This document shows positions 30,244 through 39,063 of a DNA stretch of 64,000 nucleotides, piece after piece. The notes under the pieces were generated by a model that ran no database searches, was not told the origin of the DNA, and worked only from the letters and a program-made list of their open reading frames with translations. The position numbers and the translations under genes are program-made. Source of the stretch: Chersky-840 sp035532735 (GTDB taxonomy: Bacteria > Actinomycetota > Acidimicrobiia > Acidimicrobiales > UBA8190). Location of the stretch: positions 1-64,000 of the forward strand of contig DATKQM010000062.1 in the NCBI GenBank assembly GCA_035532735.1, in the 5' to 3' direction. Each line of letters starts with the position of its first letter. Positions within the stretch are counted from its first letter, which is position 1.

Positions 30244-32010
30244 CTAGCCGAATGGACCGAACCACGACCGCTCGGCGTGCCCGGTCCGGTAGGAGTGCAG
30301 GACGTGGTCGAACCAGGCCGTGCTGTCGGAGAGCCCTCCGGGGCGACAGCGTTCCAGCCACAAGCGGCGGAACTCCTCGATGTGCTCGCCGAGGTCGGTG
30401 GCCAGGCCGTCGCGATCGCCTTGGCTCACCGATGCCAAGGTGCCGTCGCCGCCCAGGCGCAGGGCGAGGTCATGGCACGAAAGGCGAAGCAGCGCGGTCG
30501 TGGCGCGGAGCTCCTCGAGGACGAGCGGGCCATCGGAGCACCCGGGCCGGGCGCCCTCGAGAAGGGTGTCGGTGTCGTCGAGGAGCGATTCCACCGCGTC
30601 GAGATCGGTCGTGGTGAGCCCGACGGTCACTGCCTTTCCCATCGGCCACTGCGGAAGCAGGAAGGGCAGGGCCAAGGCGGACATGTTGGGAGGCTGCGGC
30701 GCGATCATCCGGTAGGTCTGCCCGAGGCCCACCACGGCTCGTCCCGTCCGCCCGGTGGGATCGTCGTAGCAGTGCGTGTCCAAGACGTTGGCCAGGTCGT
30801 CGGCATCGAGATCGCCATGGGCATCGACACACCATCCGAAGGCGGCGGCCGTGGCGAAGCCGGGATCGCTCACACACGGTTGTTGGTGATGGCCCATGTC
30901 ACCCCAGTCCGTGACGAGGAGCCCGCCCGCACCATGAGCGACCCCGGCCATCGCGGCCCGGGCGATGTTCTCGATCATGTTGTCGGTCCGTCCCGAGATC
31001 GACATCCAGCTCGAGGTGCCCGGGCACACCCAGAACGGCACGCCGGCCTGCTCGAGTTGCGTGGTGCGCTGGTCGAAGGGATGGTTGGCCTCGTATCCCC
31101 ATTCGCACACCGTGACGCCTTCGGGAAGCTCGGCGAGGAGCTCGGGGTGCACGGCGGGGATGTCACCCCACACGAGCAGCTCACGTTGGTCCAGGACCGG
31201 GAGTTGTCGCAGGGCCCGCAGCCACTGGAGCCATTCGCCTCGGCGATCGGCGCTGAGCTCCCAGGGTTCGTCCAAGCCGATGTGCACCCGGGTACTGGCG
31301 ACCAGCGGGACGAGCTGGCCGAGCAGGTCCGACACGAGCTCGAACGCCTGGGGGTTGGCGGGGTCGAGCGTGAGTGCGGGGCGACGGATCCCGAAGATCC
31401 AGTCGAAGCCGTCGGGCGCGATGGCAAGAGGTCGATACCGCTCGAGCCTGAGCCAACGCTCGTAATGGCCGAGGGTGTTCTGGTTGGCTACGAGCTCGAC
31501 TCCACGCGATCGGCAGTGCGCGTCGAGAGCATGGACGTCGCGCGACGTGTAGGGATCGGCCCGGCGCCAGACGTCCTCGTGGCCCAGATAGGCATAGGTG
31601 TGCTCCATGTACAGCTGGAGCTGGTTGATCTTCCAGCCCGCCAATCTGTCGACGAGACCCAGAAGCGTGGGCATGCTCGGCACGCGGTCGCGTGACACAT
31701 CCAGCATCACGCCGCGTACGGCGAAGTCGGGCCAGTCCTCGATCCGACACGCCGGCAGCTTGCCGTCGGGTACTGCATCGGGAGCGTTGGCGCGGTGGCG
31801 CAACTGAGCCAACGTGGCGCGGCCGTGGCGCAGTCCCGCCTCGTCGGCCCCGACGAGGCGGATGACGTCGGGCGTGACCTCGAGGCGGTAGCCCTGGGGT
31901 GCGACGGCGGTGTCGATGGCCTCGTCAGGTGGGCGGTCGGGTACTCGAGCGCCGTCGGGCGCGCCTCGGAACGAGCGCGGGCGGGGGAGCAGGGTCGGTG
32001 GTGGTGCCAC
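30244..32010 (-). CDS. Glycoside hydrolase family 20-like (beta-N-acetylhexosaminidase-like)
   Basis: A 588-residue protein. An N-terminal GH20b-like alpha/beta domain (residues about 1-85, GLRHGRATLAQLRH) leads into a TIM barrel with FAVRGVMLDVSRDRVPSMPT and KINQLQLYMEHTYAY. The catalytic pair Asp-Glu is in STRVHIGLDEPWEL. It hydrolyses terminal GlcNAc/GalNAc by substrate-assisted catalysis. No signal peptide is evident, so it may be cytoplasmic, which is unusual for GH20. It is 31 bases downstream of the nucleotidyltransferase in a minus-strand run with KAS III and thiolase genes. Confidence 0.85.
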   Translation of the reverse strand: MAPPPTLLPRPRSFRGAPDGARVPDRPPDEAIDTAVAPQGYRLEVTPDVIRLVGADEAGLRHGRATLAQLRHRANAPDAVPDGKLPACRIEDWPDFAVRGVMLDVSRDRVPSMPTLLGLVDRLAGWKINQLQLYMEHTYAYLGHEDVWRRADPYTSRDVHALDAHCRSRGVELVANQNTLGHYERWLRLERYRPLAIAPDGFDWIFGIRRPALTLDPANPQAFELVSDLLGQLVPLVASTRVHIGLDEPWELSADRRGEWLQWLRALRQLPVLDQRELLVWGDIPAVHPELLAELPEGVTVCEWGYEANHPFDQRTTQLEQAGVPFWVCPGTSSWMSISGRTDNMIENIARAAMAGVAHGAGGLLVTDWGDMGHHQQPCVSDPGFATAAAFGWCVDAHGDLDADDLANVLDTHCYDDPTGRTGRAVVGLGQTYRMIAPQPPNMSALALPFLLPQWPMGKAVTVGLTTTDLDAVESLLDDTDTLLEGARPGCSDGPLVLEELRATTALLRLSCHDLALRLGGDGTLASVSQGDRDGLATDLGEHIEEFRRLWLERCRPGGLSDSTAWFDHVLHSYRTGHAERSWFGPFG

Positions 32011-32041
32011 GGCGCCGGTCGGGGAGCGTCGGTGTTTCGGC

Positions 32042-32968
32042 TCAGCGAGCCGGGTCCCAGGGACCCTCGGGGCGAAGTCCCTGGGCGACCATGAGTGCGA
32101 GCTCGTTGCGCACCACGGGGAGGTCGTCAGCGTGGGTGACGCCGATGCATCGGCCCGGCCCGTCGAGCACGCGCACCGCGGCCGGGGTGCCGGCCATGGA
32201 CCCGCTCGCGATCATGGCGCCCACCACCTCGGGGAGCAGCACCTCGGCGTCATTGGCGAGCGCGGACGGATCGGACACCGAGCCGTCCGCTGCCACAGAC
32301 GGATGGGCACCGAGCACGGCCGCTTCCAGCACGGGCCAGATCGAGGGCTGGAACCCCCACAGGTTCATCGAGACCGGGGTGTCGCCGGGGAGCACGGCGG
32401 GCTCGAGGCCGTCAGCGACGTCGAAGGACCCGTCGGTTCGTCGTGTCACCCCCCGCCGCTCGACCAGCCGCTCGAGGTGCCCGTCGGGCTTCACCGCGCA
32501 GGTGCCGCGGGTCACCGGAGCGTCGGCGACGATCGTGTCGCGCAGTCGGTAGGCAACGATGGCGTGATCGTCGCTGTCGCTGAGCTGGCGGGCCAGCAGG
32601 GCCAGGGCGGGAGCGCCGTACACGTCGTCGGCGTTCACCACGGCAAAAGACCCGTCAGCGACGTACGAGCGCGCACAGAGCACGGCGTGGGCGGTACCGA
32701 GCGGCACGCGCTGCTCAGTGAACGAGACGACGACCGGTGAGGGAAAGCAACGCCCCACGTGGTATCGGATGGCCGGCCCCGTCTGAGGGCCGAGGACCAG
32801 GACGATGTCCCCGAACCCCGCCGCGGTGGCGTCGCCGGCGATGAGGTCGATGACTGCTTCTCCGTGCAGGCCCAAGGGTGCGAGCGGCTTGCATCCGCCG
32901 TAGCGCTTGGCCATGCCTGCGGCCAGCACTACGAGCACGGGCCGTGTGTCGGAGCCGCCTGTCGTCAT
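32042..32968 (-). CDS. Nucleotidyltransferase (NDP-sugar pyrophosphorylase-like)
   Basis: A 308-residue Rossmann-type transferase. The N-terminal signature VVLAAGMAKRYGGCKPLAPLG matches NTP-transferase enzymes. VPLGTAHAVLCARSYV and FAVVNADDVYGAPAL supply the Asp pair for the metal. It has no left-handed beta-helix domain. The ATG at 32968 overlaps the KAS III stop as ATGA, so the two are coupled. The product could be an NDP-sugar or related activated phosphate. The pairing with a KAS III and GH20 is unusual. Confidence 0.82.
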   Translation of the reverse strand: MTTGGSDTRPVLVVLAAGMAKRYGGCKPLAPLGLHGEAVIDLIAGDATAAGFGDIVLVLGPQTGPAIRYHVGRCFPSPVVVSFTEQRVPLGTAHAVLCARSYVADGSFAVVNADDVYGAPALALLARQLSDSDDHAIVAYRLRDTIVADAPVTRGTCAVKPDGHLERLVERRGVTRRTDGSFDVADGLEPAVLPGDTPVSMNLWGFQPSIWPVLEAAVLGAHPSVAADGSVSDPSALANDAEVLLPEVVGAMIASGSMAGTPAAVRVLDGPGRCIGVTHADDLPVVRNELALMVAQGLRPEGPWDPAR

Positions 32969-33891
32969 CCTCCCCATCGTAGGACGGCGCTGGCCCAGGT
33001 CATCCCGCCTCCGAAGCCAGAGAGCAGCACCAGAGCGCCGGGGCGGAGGCGGTCGGTCTCGAGGGCATCGGCCAGCGCGAGGGGGATGGACGCCGATGAG
33101 GTGTTTCCGTAGCGGTCGATCGTCACCACACAGCGATCGTCGGGGATCCCGAGTCGTTGGCTCGCGGCGGTGATGATGCGGGCGTTGGCCTGATGGGGGA
33201 TGAAGAGGTCGACGTCACTGGTTTGGAGCCCGGCCTTGGCCAGTGCTTTTTGCGACGACTCCACGATCACCCGGACGGCATGGCGGAAGATCTCCTTGCC
33301 GTTCATATAGAGGTAGCCGCCGTGGTCGCATTTGAGAAGGTGGCGCAGAGACCCGTCCGCCCCGAGGTCCCAGGCCAACAACTGGCCCGGGCCCTCTGTG
33401 GCCTCGAGCAACACCGCACCGGCGCCGTCCCCGACCAGGACGGCGATGCTGCGGTCGTCCCAGTCCGTGATCTGCGACAGCGTCTCGCTGCCGATGACGA
33501 GCACTCGCTGGGCACCGGCGAGCACGAGGCCGTGGGCGGCGACGAGCGCGTAGACGAACCCAGAACACGCAGCATTGACGTCGAAGGCGCCGCCGCGCAC
33601 GCCGAGGCCTTCCTGGACCGTCGCCGAGGTGCCGGGCACGAGAGCATCGGGAGTCGAGGTGGCGAGCACGAGCACGTCGACGTCATCGCCGGTTCGCCCG
33701 GCGCGCTCGAGGGCGGCTCTGCCGGCTGCAATGGCCAACTCCGCCGTGGTCCCGCCGATTCGTCGTTCCCGGATCCCCGTGCGCTCGGCGATCCACTGAT
33801 CACTGGTGTCGAGACGCGCCGAGAGGTCCTCGTTGGTGACCACCTTGTCGGGGACGGCGATTCCCCACCCTGTGACGACCGCTCCGGGCAT
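32965..33891 (-). CDS. 3-oxoacyl-ACP synthase III (FabH-like, KAS III)
   Basis: A 308-residue condensing enzyme with an intact triad: Cys109 in VNAACSGFVYAL, His233 in FIPHQANARII, and Asn263 in RYGNTSSASIP. The C-terminal FGGGMTWASAVLRW is typical. It condenses an acyl-CoA with malonyl-ACP or a related donor. The ATG at 33891 is chosen because it matches the family start and lies five bases after the thiolase stop. A longer open frame upstream is noise. No acpP, fabD or fabF is nearby, so it may serve a special pathway rather than core fatty-acid synthesis. Confidence 0.92.
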   Translation of the reverse strand: MPGAVVTGWGIAVPDKVVTNEDLSARLDTSDQWIAERTGIRERRIGGTTAELAIAAGRAALERAGRTGDDVDVLVLATSTPDALVPGTSATVQEGLGVRGGAFDVNAACSGFVYALVAAHGLVLAGAQRVLVIGSETLSQITDWDDRSIAVLVGDGAGAVLLEATEGPGQLLAWDLGADGSLRHLLKCDHGGYLYMNGKEIFRHAVRVIVESSQKALAKAGLQTSDVDLFIPHQANARIITAASQRLGIPDDRCVVTIDRYGNTSSASIPLALADALETDRLRPGALVLLSGFGGGMTWASAVLRWGG

Positions 33892-33896
33892 GCGGC

Positions 33897-35066
33897 TCAG
33901 GTTCTCTCGAGGACATGCACAGCGACGAGGGCGGTGTCCTTCCCCGACATGATCCCGCCGGTGTTCACCGCGGCGGCCAGGCGCGGCTCGTGCACCTGCC
34001 GGCCCGTGGCGGTCCCGCGCAACTGGGCCACGAGCTCGGCGATCTGACAGATACCGGTCGCACCCAGGGGGTGTCCTCGGGCCACGAGGCCACCGCTCGG
34101 GTTGACGCACACGCTTCGTCCGCCCACGTCGGTGTCACCGGCCAGGGTGGCGACGCCGGCCTCGCCGGCGGGGAAGAACCCGAGCGATTCGAGGGCGTAG
34201 AGCTCCTCAGCGCTGGTGGCATCGTGGAGCTCGACGACGTCGATGTCTTCAGGGCCGACGCCGGCTGCCTTCCACGCCTCATCCCCGGTCTCGCGGAGCC
34301 GATCGTGGTAGTCGAGCTCGCCATTGCCGGATCGTAGGACGCTGGCGCGGACCCGGGGCGCACCCGGGGCGGTGCCGACCGACAGCACCGCGGCGGCTGC
34401 GCCGTCGGTGAACGACGAGCACATCAGGCGGGTGAGGGGCGCGACGACGACCGGTGAGGCGAGCACCTCCTCCACGGTCACCGGGGACTTGAACTGGGCG
34501 AGAGGGTTCCGGGCCCCAGACCGACGGGCCTTGGCGGCAGCCGCCGCGATCTGACGAGGTGTGGTGCCCCGTTCTTCGATCTGATGACGGACCCAGGTGG
34601 CGTTGAGTGCCATGAGCACACTGCCGGCATCGTTGTCGAAGCGAACCCGGAGCTCGGCCCGTTCGTCCGATGGCAGTCCGTCTTCGATCCCGGCGATGGT
34701 CTCGCCCCGGTGGCCGGTCCACATTTTCTCCACGCCCACCACGAGCACCGGTGACTGGCCCGCCTGTGCTGCGAGCACACCGAGATGCATGGCCGAGGAC
34801 CCACCGGCACAGGAGTTGTCCACGTTGACCACACCGGTGGTGCCGAGGTCGACATCGCGGAGCCAACTCTGACCTCGGATGCAGCCCTGGTCACAGAGTC
34901 GACCGCCCAAGGCGTTGGCCGCGATGACGAGACCGACATCACCTGGTGACAGCCCGGCGTCGTCGAGCGCGGCTCTGACCGCTTGTCCCGCCATGACGTC
35001 GGGTGTCAGGTCGCGCCGGTCCATCGGCGTCATCCCGATCCCAACGATGCTTACGTCCTGTCGCAC
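33897..35066 (-). CDS. Thiolase-fold (lipid-transfer/SCPx-like) protein
   Basis: A 389-residue thiolase of the SCPx/Ltp2-like type. The nucleophilic Cys86 lies in VNVDNSCAGGSSAMHLG. VVELHDATSAEELYALE replaces the usual HEAF region. The C-terminal CVNPSGGLVARGHPLGATG carries the catalytic His loop. Such proteins perform retro-Claisen or retro-aldol cleavage, often in sterol side-chain breakdown, and often need a DUF35 (OB-fold) partner, which is not present here. It sits between the LLM oxidoreductase (7-base gap) and KAS III (5-base gap). Confidence 0.9.
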   Translation of the reverse strand: MRQDVSIVGIGMTPMDRRDLTPDVMAGQAVRAALDDAGLSPGDVGLVIAANALGGRLCDQGCIRGQSWLRDVDLGTTGVVNVDNSCAGGSSAMHLGVLAAQAGQSPVLVVGVEKMWTGHRGETIAGIEDGLPSDERAELRVRFDNDAGSVLMALNATWVRHQIEERGTTPRQIAAAAAKARRSGARNPLAQFKSPVTVEEVLASPVVVAPLTRLMCSSFTDGAAAAVLSVGTAPGAPRVRASVLRSGNGELDYHDRLRETGDEAWKAAGVGPEDIDVVELHDATSAEELYALESLGFFPAGEAGVATLAGDTDVGGRSVCVNPSGGLVARGHPLGATGICQIAELVAQLRGTATGRQVHEPRLAAAVNTGGIMSGKDTALVAVHVLERT

Positions 35067-35073
35067 GACGACC

Positions 35074-36147
35074 TCACCTCCAAACCTGGTCTTCGACCTG
35101 TGTCCCGTATGCGCTCGACACCATCTCGCCGACCCGTTCCGAACGGCTCGCTTCGTGGCGACCGAGAACGGTCCCGCTCATCGGAGCTGGCCCCGTGGCC
35201 AGGGCGGAGCGAGACGCGATGAGGCCGGCGAACTCGCCGGCCAGGTCCTCGAACTGTACCAGCGGGTCGTCGGAGGTCACGAAGACCGCCACGTGCTGTG
35301 CGCCGGCTTCGACGAATCGCGCCACAGCCTGAGCACAGTTCAGAGCGCTCCCCGCCACCAGATGTCGTTCGAAGGAGCGGGCCGAGAGGCCATAGAGCGA
35401 GGCCATCCACGAAAGCCCTTGCTCGGCGGCACTCGAACCTCCCACCGACACAAATGCCACCGTGGCGCGCGCCACGGTGGCCGGATCGCGGCCCACCCGC
35501 TCGGTTTCTTTGTCGAGCCGACGCAGCGCCGCGCCGTACTCGTCGGGCGGAATGAACAGCGGGATCCATCCGTCACCGCGCCGTGCGGCCCGTCGCAGCG
35601 CGGATTCACTGGATCCTCCCACCCACACCGGAATCGGGCCGGCGGCGGGAAGTTGTGTGTAGCGCTGGCCGGGGGAGACCCTCCACGATCGTCGGAGGCT
35701 GTCGATGCCCTCGTCGAGACGCCGGCCGCGGCTGGTGAATGCGACGCCGGCGACCTGATACTCACCGGCGTGGGTGCCCACGCCCACGCCGAGGACGAGC
35801 CGGCCGCCCGACAGGTGGTCGAGCGAGGCAGCTTCTTTGGCAACCGACGGGGCGTGGCGCAGCGGCAACTGCAAGATGCACGTCCCGATGGCGGCCCGGC
35901 TCGTGGCGGCGGCGGCGACACCCAACGCGCTCAGAGCTTCGAGCGCGGGGCCGTGCCAGAAGATGTGGTCGCACACCCACAGCGCCCGGGCTCCGACCGT
36001 CTCGGCGCGGCGGGACAGCTCCGCGAGGGTTGCGGCGCTCGGGAGCTCCGTAGCGTGCTGGGGAAAGGTGGGGAGGATGAGCCCGAGGCTCGGCGCGCCC
36101 GGCTCGGTCACGTGGCGTGCTGGCCCGGCCAACGTGTCTGAGGGCAC
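35074..36147 (-). CDS. LLM class flavin-dependent oxidoreductase (luciferase-like)
   Basis: A 357-residue TIM-barrel flavin enzyme. Family features are LGLILPTFPQHATELP at the start, RRAETVGARALWVCDHIFWHG, VAKEAASLDHLSGGRLVLGVGVG, and VWVGGSSESALRRAARRGDGWIP. In actinobacteria most members bind F420 or FMN and oxidise or monooxygenate lipids and small molecules. It is the first gene of the minus-strand operon that continues with thiolase, KAS III, nucleotidyltransferase and GH20. It is divergent to the NfuA-like gene. Confidence 0.92.
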   Translation of the reverse strand: MPSDTLAGPARHVTEPGAPSLGLILPTFPQHATELPSAATLAELSRRAETVGARALWVCDHIFWHGPALEALSALGVAAAATSRAAIGTCILQLPLRHAPSVAKEAASLDHLSGGRLVLGVGVGTHAGEYQVAGVAFTSRGRRLDEGIDSLRRSWRVSPGQRYTQLPAAGPIPVWVGGSSESALRRAARRGDGWIPLFIPPDEYGAALRRLDKETERVGRDPATVARATVAFVSVGGSSAAEQGLSWMASLYGLSARSFERHLVAGSALNCAQAVARFVEAGAQHVAVFVTSDDPLVQFEDLAGEFAGLIASRSALATGPAPMSGTVLGRHEASRSERVGEMVSSAYGTQVEDQVWR

Positions 36148-36171
36148 GCCTCATGGTATCCAGGGCCAATT

Positions 36172-36654
36172 GTGACGATCCGTCAGATCCAGGCGACAAC
36201 GCCCCTGCGGAGCTGGCACGACACGGTCCGCACCCAGTCACGGCACAATGGAGGGGTGACCGACCTCAGCCAACCCGAGCAACGCCTCTCTGACCAGGGA
36301 GAATCCGATACCGATCAGCCCGAGCCGAGCCGGGTCGGGGTGAGTGACGAGGTTCGTGCCCAACGTGAGGTGGATCTCCGGTCACTGATCGAGCTCATGC
36401 GGCCCGCCGTGCAGGCCGACGGCGGCGATCTCGAGCTCGTGGCGTTCGACGTGCAGTCGGGGCGCGTCGAGGTGCAGCTCCAGGGCGCTTGTAGCTCGTG
36501 CGCCATCTCCTCGGCGACGCTCGAGGGTGGGGTCGACCGCATCCTGCGGGGCCGTCTGGATTGGGTGACCGAAGTGGTGGGCGGCGTCGACGAGAGCGCC
36601 GACCCCTTCGACAGCGCGGGGATGGGCCGAGGGGGCTACGTCCCCAAGCTCTGA
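36172..36654 (+). CDS. NifU C-terminal-domain Fe-S scaffold (NfuA-like)
   Basis: The NifU domain occupies the C-terminal half: RSLIELMRPAVQADGGDLELV and VQLQGACSSCAISSATLEGGV, with the cluster-binding CSSC (Cys107, Cys110). It donates [4Fe-4S] or [2Fe-2S] clusters to apo-proteins. The N-terminal 60 residues are acidic and low-complexity. Start is uncertain. GTG 36172 gives 160 residues. A GTG at 36256 follows GGAGG but only one base away, too close for a normal site. Alone here, with no suf or isc genes. Could serve the lipid/radical enzymes nearby. Confidence 0.8.
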   Translation: MTIRQIQATTPLRSWHDTVRTQSRHNGGVTDLSQPEQRLSDQGESDTDQPEPSRVGVSDEVRAQREVDLRSLIELMRPAVQADGGDLELVAFDVQSGRVEVQLQGACSSCAISSATLEGGVDRILRGRLDWVTEVVGGVDESADPFDSAGMGRGGYVPKL

Positions 36655-36673
36655 TTCACACCCGGTCCTGCGT

Positions 36674-38449
36674 TTACGCGGCGAGGTCGGACTCGTCGAT
36701 CTCCCCGTACCGGACGAGCGGCTCGAACAGGTCGAGGACCGAGCGGTCCGGGTCGGTGATCCCCCGCAGTGCCGGTGTGGTCAACCGGCGGCTGATGAAG
36801 CGTCGTGCCACCGCTGTCTTGCGGGCGTCGCCGTTTCGATCCAGGGCCCAGGCGGCTTCCTCGACGAGCAGGGCTCCTTCGACGGTGTCGGCGAGAAGCT
36901 CGGCGAATCGCCTGCTCTGGAGCAAGGCGATGTCGTCAGGGGCACCTTCGAGGTACGAGATCGCTTGGCGGGTGTCGCGCAACGATGCCGCCACGGTGTC
37001 GATGGCGCCGGCCAGAACCTTGTGGCCCGAGCCGTTCTCGAGGGCCTGCTCGGTCCGCGCCAACAGGGCGATATGGGCCTGCTCGCCGCGCATGGCTCGC
37101 CGGACGTCGATGCACAAGATGTTCTCGGTGCCTTCCCAGATCGTGTGGCACTGGGCGTCGCGCAGCTGGCGGGCCATGGGCCAGTCCTCCATGTACCCGT
37201 TTCCTCCCAGGACCTCGAGTCCCGTCGACGCTGCCCACAAAGCCATGCGGGTGCAGCGCATCTTGGCCAGCGGCACGAGTATGCGCCGCACCAGTCGACC
37301 GGATTCGGCGTCTTGTGCTCCTCGGGCGGCCGCCGCGCACTCGTAGGTGGCGGCCATGCCCGCCTCGAGATCCACCAGCATGTCCACCAGGGTCTCTCGC
37401 ACGAGGGGGTAGCTGTCGATGCGGTGTCCGAATTGGGACCGCCTCCCGGCGTAGATGGCCGCTTCGAGGAACGACCGGCGGTGGATGCCCAGTCCCATGA
37501 GAGCCACGCCGAACCGGCTCCCGTTGACCATCTCCATCATGCGGTTGAGGCCTCGCCCATCGCGCGCCGCATCCGCAGCGCCCGCACCGGCGCCGCCGTC
37601 AAGGGCACCGGACCCGCCTGCCAGCCATGCCCTGGCTCCGTCGAGCGATACCTCGCCGGTCGGCACGCCGACGGTGCCGAGTTTGGGTTTGAGACGCTTG
37701 ATCCTGAACCCGTTGGCCGACCCGTCGGGAAGGATGCGAGGGACGATGTAGGTGGCGAGCCCGCGACTCCCCCTCGGGGCACCGTCGGGTCGGGCCAGGA
37801 CGATGAACACCTCCGCGTCGACGTTGGAACAGAAATGCTTCTCCCCCGACAGCAGCCATTCGTCGCCGTCTTGGACGGCGCGGGTGGTGTTGGCACCGAC
37901 GTCGCTCCCGCCCTGGCGCTCGGTCAGGAACATCCCGCCTTCCCATGCCTGGTCGGGATCGAGGCTCCGGAGGCGACCGAGCAGGTCGTCGCGGGCCGCG
38001 GCAGGGGCGTATCGCTCCACGATGTCGGCGGCACCCGAGGTCATGCCGAGGCCGCAGTAGATCGCCGTCTCGGCTTGTGACACGAGGTAGGAGACCGACG
38101 CCGTCACCACGCCGGGCACCGGTCGTCCGGCCAGGGCCTCGAGGCTGACGAAGCCGTTGCGGACGAGGTCCGCCTTGTTCTGGGTCCAGTTCGGATGGTG
38201 GACGACCTCGTCCACCTCCTGGCCCCAGCGGTCGTAGCGAGCCAGGACCGGCCCGTGCTTGTCGGTCACCTCGGCTCGGGGCGCGATGACCCCACCCACC
38301 AGGGCTCCGAATCGACTGACGTGCTCCTCGGCCAGCGACCGGTCCCCGGGGTCGGGGAGATGGCGGTCGAGCAGAGCGGTCAGGTTGGGGTCGAGGGAGT
38401 ACCAGTCGAGGCCGGCGGCCTGCTCGTACTCGGCGTAGTCGGGAAGCAT
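36674..38449 (-). CDS. Acyl-CoA dehydrogenase, AidB-like
   Basis: A 591-residue member of the large AidB/ACAD group. EGGMFLTERQGGSDVGANTT and EWLLSGEKHFCSNVDAE are the FAD-binding middle domain. QCHTIWEGTENILCIDVRRA is the C-terminal FAD loop. The mid-region insertion (GSGALDGGAGAGAADAARD) is a low-complexity linker. AidB-type proteins may bind DNA and protect against alkylation, but most actinobacterial members are acyl-CoA oxidising enzymes. It is divergent to the MarR gene across an 86-base AT-rich spacer, so it may be repressed by that MarR. Confidence 0.9.
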   Translation of the reverse strand: MLPDYAEYEQAAGLDWYSLDPNLTALLDRHLPDPGDRSLAEEHVSRFGALVGGVIAPRAEVTDKHGPVLARYDRWGQEVDEVVHHPNWTQNKADLVRNGFVSLEALAGRPVPGVVTASVSYLVSQAETAIYCGLGMTSGAADIVERYAPAAARDDLLGRLRSLDPDQAWEGGMFLTERQGGSDVGANTTRAVQDGDEWLLSGEKHFCSNVDAEVFIVLARPDGAPRGSRGLATYIVPRILPDGSANGFRIKRLKPKLGTVGVPTGEVSLDGARAWLAGGSGALDGGAGAGAADAARDGRGLNRMMEMVNGSRFGVALMGLGIHRRSFLEAAIYAGRRSQFGHRIDSYPLVRETLVDMLVDLEAGMAATYECAAAARGAQDAESGRLVRRILVPLAKMRCTRMALWAASTGLEVLGGNGYMEDWPMARQLRDAQCHTIWEGTENILCIDVRRAMRGEQAHIALLARTEQALENGSGHKVLAGAIDTVAASLRDTRQAISYLEGAPDDIALLQSRRFAELLADTVEGALLVEEAAWALDRNGDARKTAVARRFISRRLTTPALRGITDPDRSVLDLFEPLVRYGEIDESDLAA

Positions 38450-38507
38450 CGTCCGATGCTACGGCCCGGGGCGTTCCCGGGGGCCCGCCAGCCCCGCCAA
38501 CGATCAC

Positions 38508-38520
38508 TTAGGAAAACTAA
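38508..38520. promoter_or_regulatory. TTAG-N5-CTAA dyad, candidate MarR operator
   Basis: TTAG (38508-38511) and CTAA (38517-38520) form an inverted repeat with a five-base spacer, followed at once by TTAG and then AAT. The site lies in an AT-rich pocket 16 bases before the MarR start and 59 bases from the divergent acyl-CoA dehydrogenase start. Actinobacterial MarR proteins often bind such short TTAG/CTAA palindromes. Confidence 0.55.
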
Positions 38521-38535
38521 TTAGAATGGTGAACG

Positions 38536-39063
38536 ATGACCACGATCGCCAATGACCCGTCCGGCCCTGAGATCGGTGGCCCCACCGAGTCCGCTTCGGG
38601 CCCGGGCTCCGAGCCCGTCGTCGGGCCCGATGGCGAGGCGGAGGGCTCCGACGCCGAGATGGCCGCCCGGCTGCGACTGGCGATCCTGCGCCTGTCGCGT
38701 CGTCTCCGCCAACAAGTCGCAGGCGGAGTGACCTCGTCGCAGGTTTCCGCCCTGGCCACCGTCGAGCGTCTGGGCACGCCCACGCTCGGGGAGCTCGCCT
38801 CGTCGGAGCAGGTCCAACCGCCGAGCATGACCAAGATCGTCGTCGGCCTCGAAGCCGCCGGGCTCGTGGCGCGCCAGGAGGAAGAGACCGACCGGCGCAT
38901 CGTGCGTGTGAAGCTCACCGCCGAGGGTCGGCGTACCTTGGCGCGGAGCCGGTCACTGCGCAATGCCTATCTGGTGCGACGACTGCGCCGGCTCTCGGCC
39001 GATGAGCGAGGCGCGCTCGCCGACGCGGTCCGCCTGCTCGAACACCTGGTGGAACAGCCGTGA
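38536..39063 (+). CDS. MarR-family transcriptional regulator
   Basis: A 175-residue MarR dimer. A low-complexity Gly/Pro/Glu leader of about 40 residues is followed by MAARLRLAILRLSRRLRQQ, the winged HTH (TLGELASSEQVQPPSMTKIVVGLEAAGLVARQEEETDRRIVRVKLTAEGRR, seen in parts) and a C-terminal dimer helix. It is coupled by a GTGA overlap to the MFS exporter, the classic MarR-efflux pair. The operator at 38508 suggests autoregulation and control of the divergent dehydrogenase. The ligand is unknown. Confidence 0.9.
   Translation: MTTIANDPSGPEIGGPTESASGPGSEPVVGPDGEAEGSDAEMAARLRLAILRLSRRLRQQVAGGVTSSQVSALATVERLGTPTLGELASSEQVQPPSMTKIVVGLEAAGLVARQEEETDRRIVRVKLTAEGRRTLARSRSLRNAYLVRRLRRLSADERGALADAVRLLEHLVEQP

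Noticed and set aside
33892..34110. 73-codon N-terminal extension of the KAS III
   Set aside because: It overlaps the thiolase 3' end and lacks family similarity.
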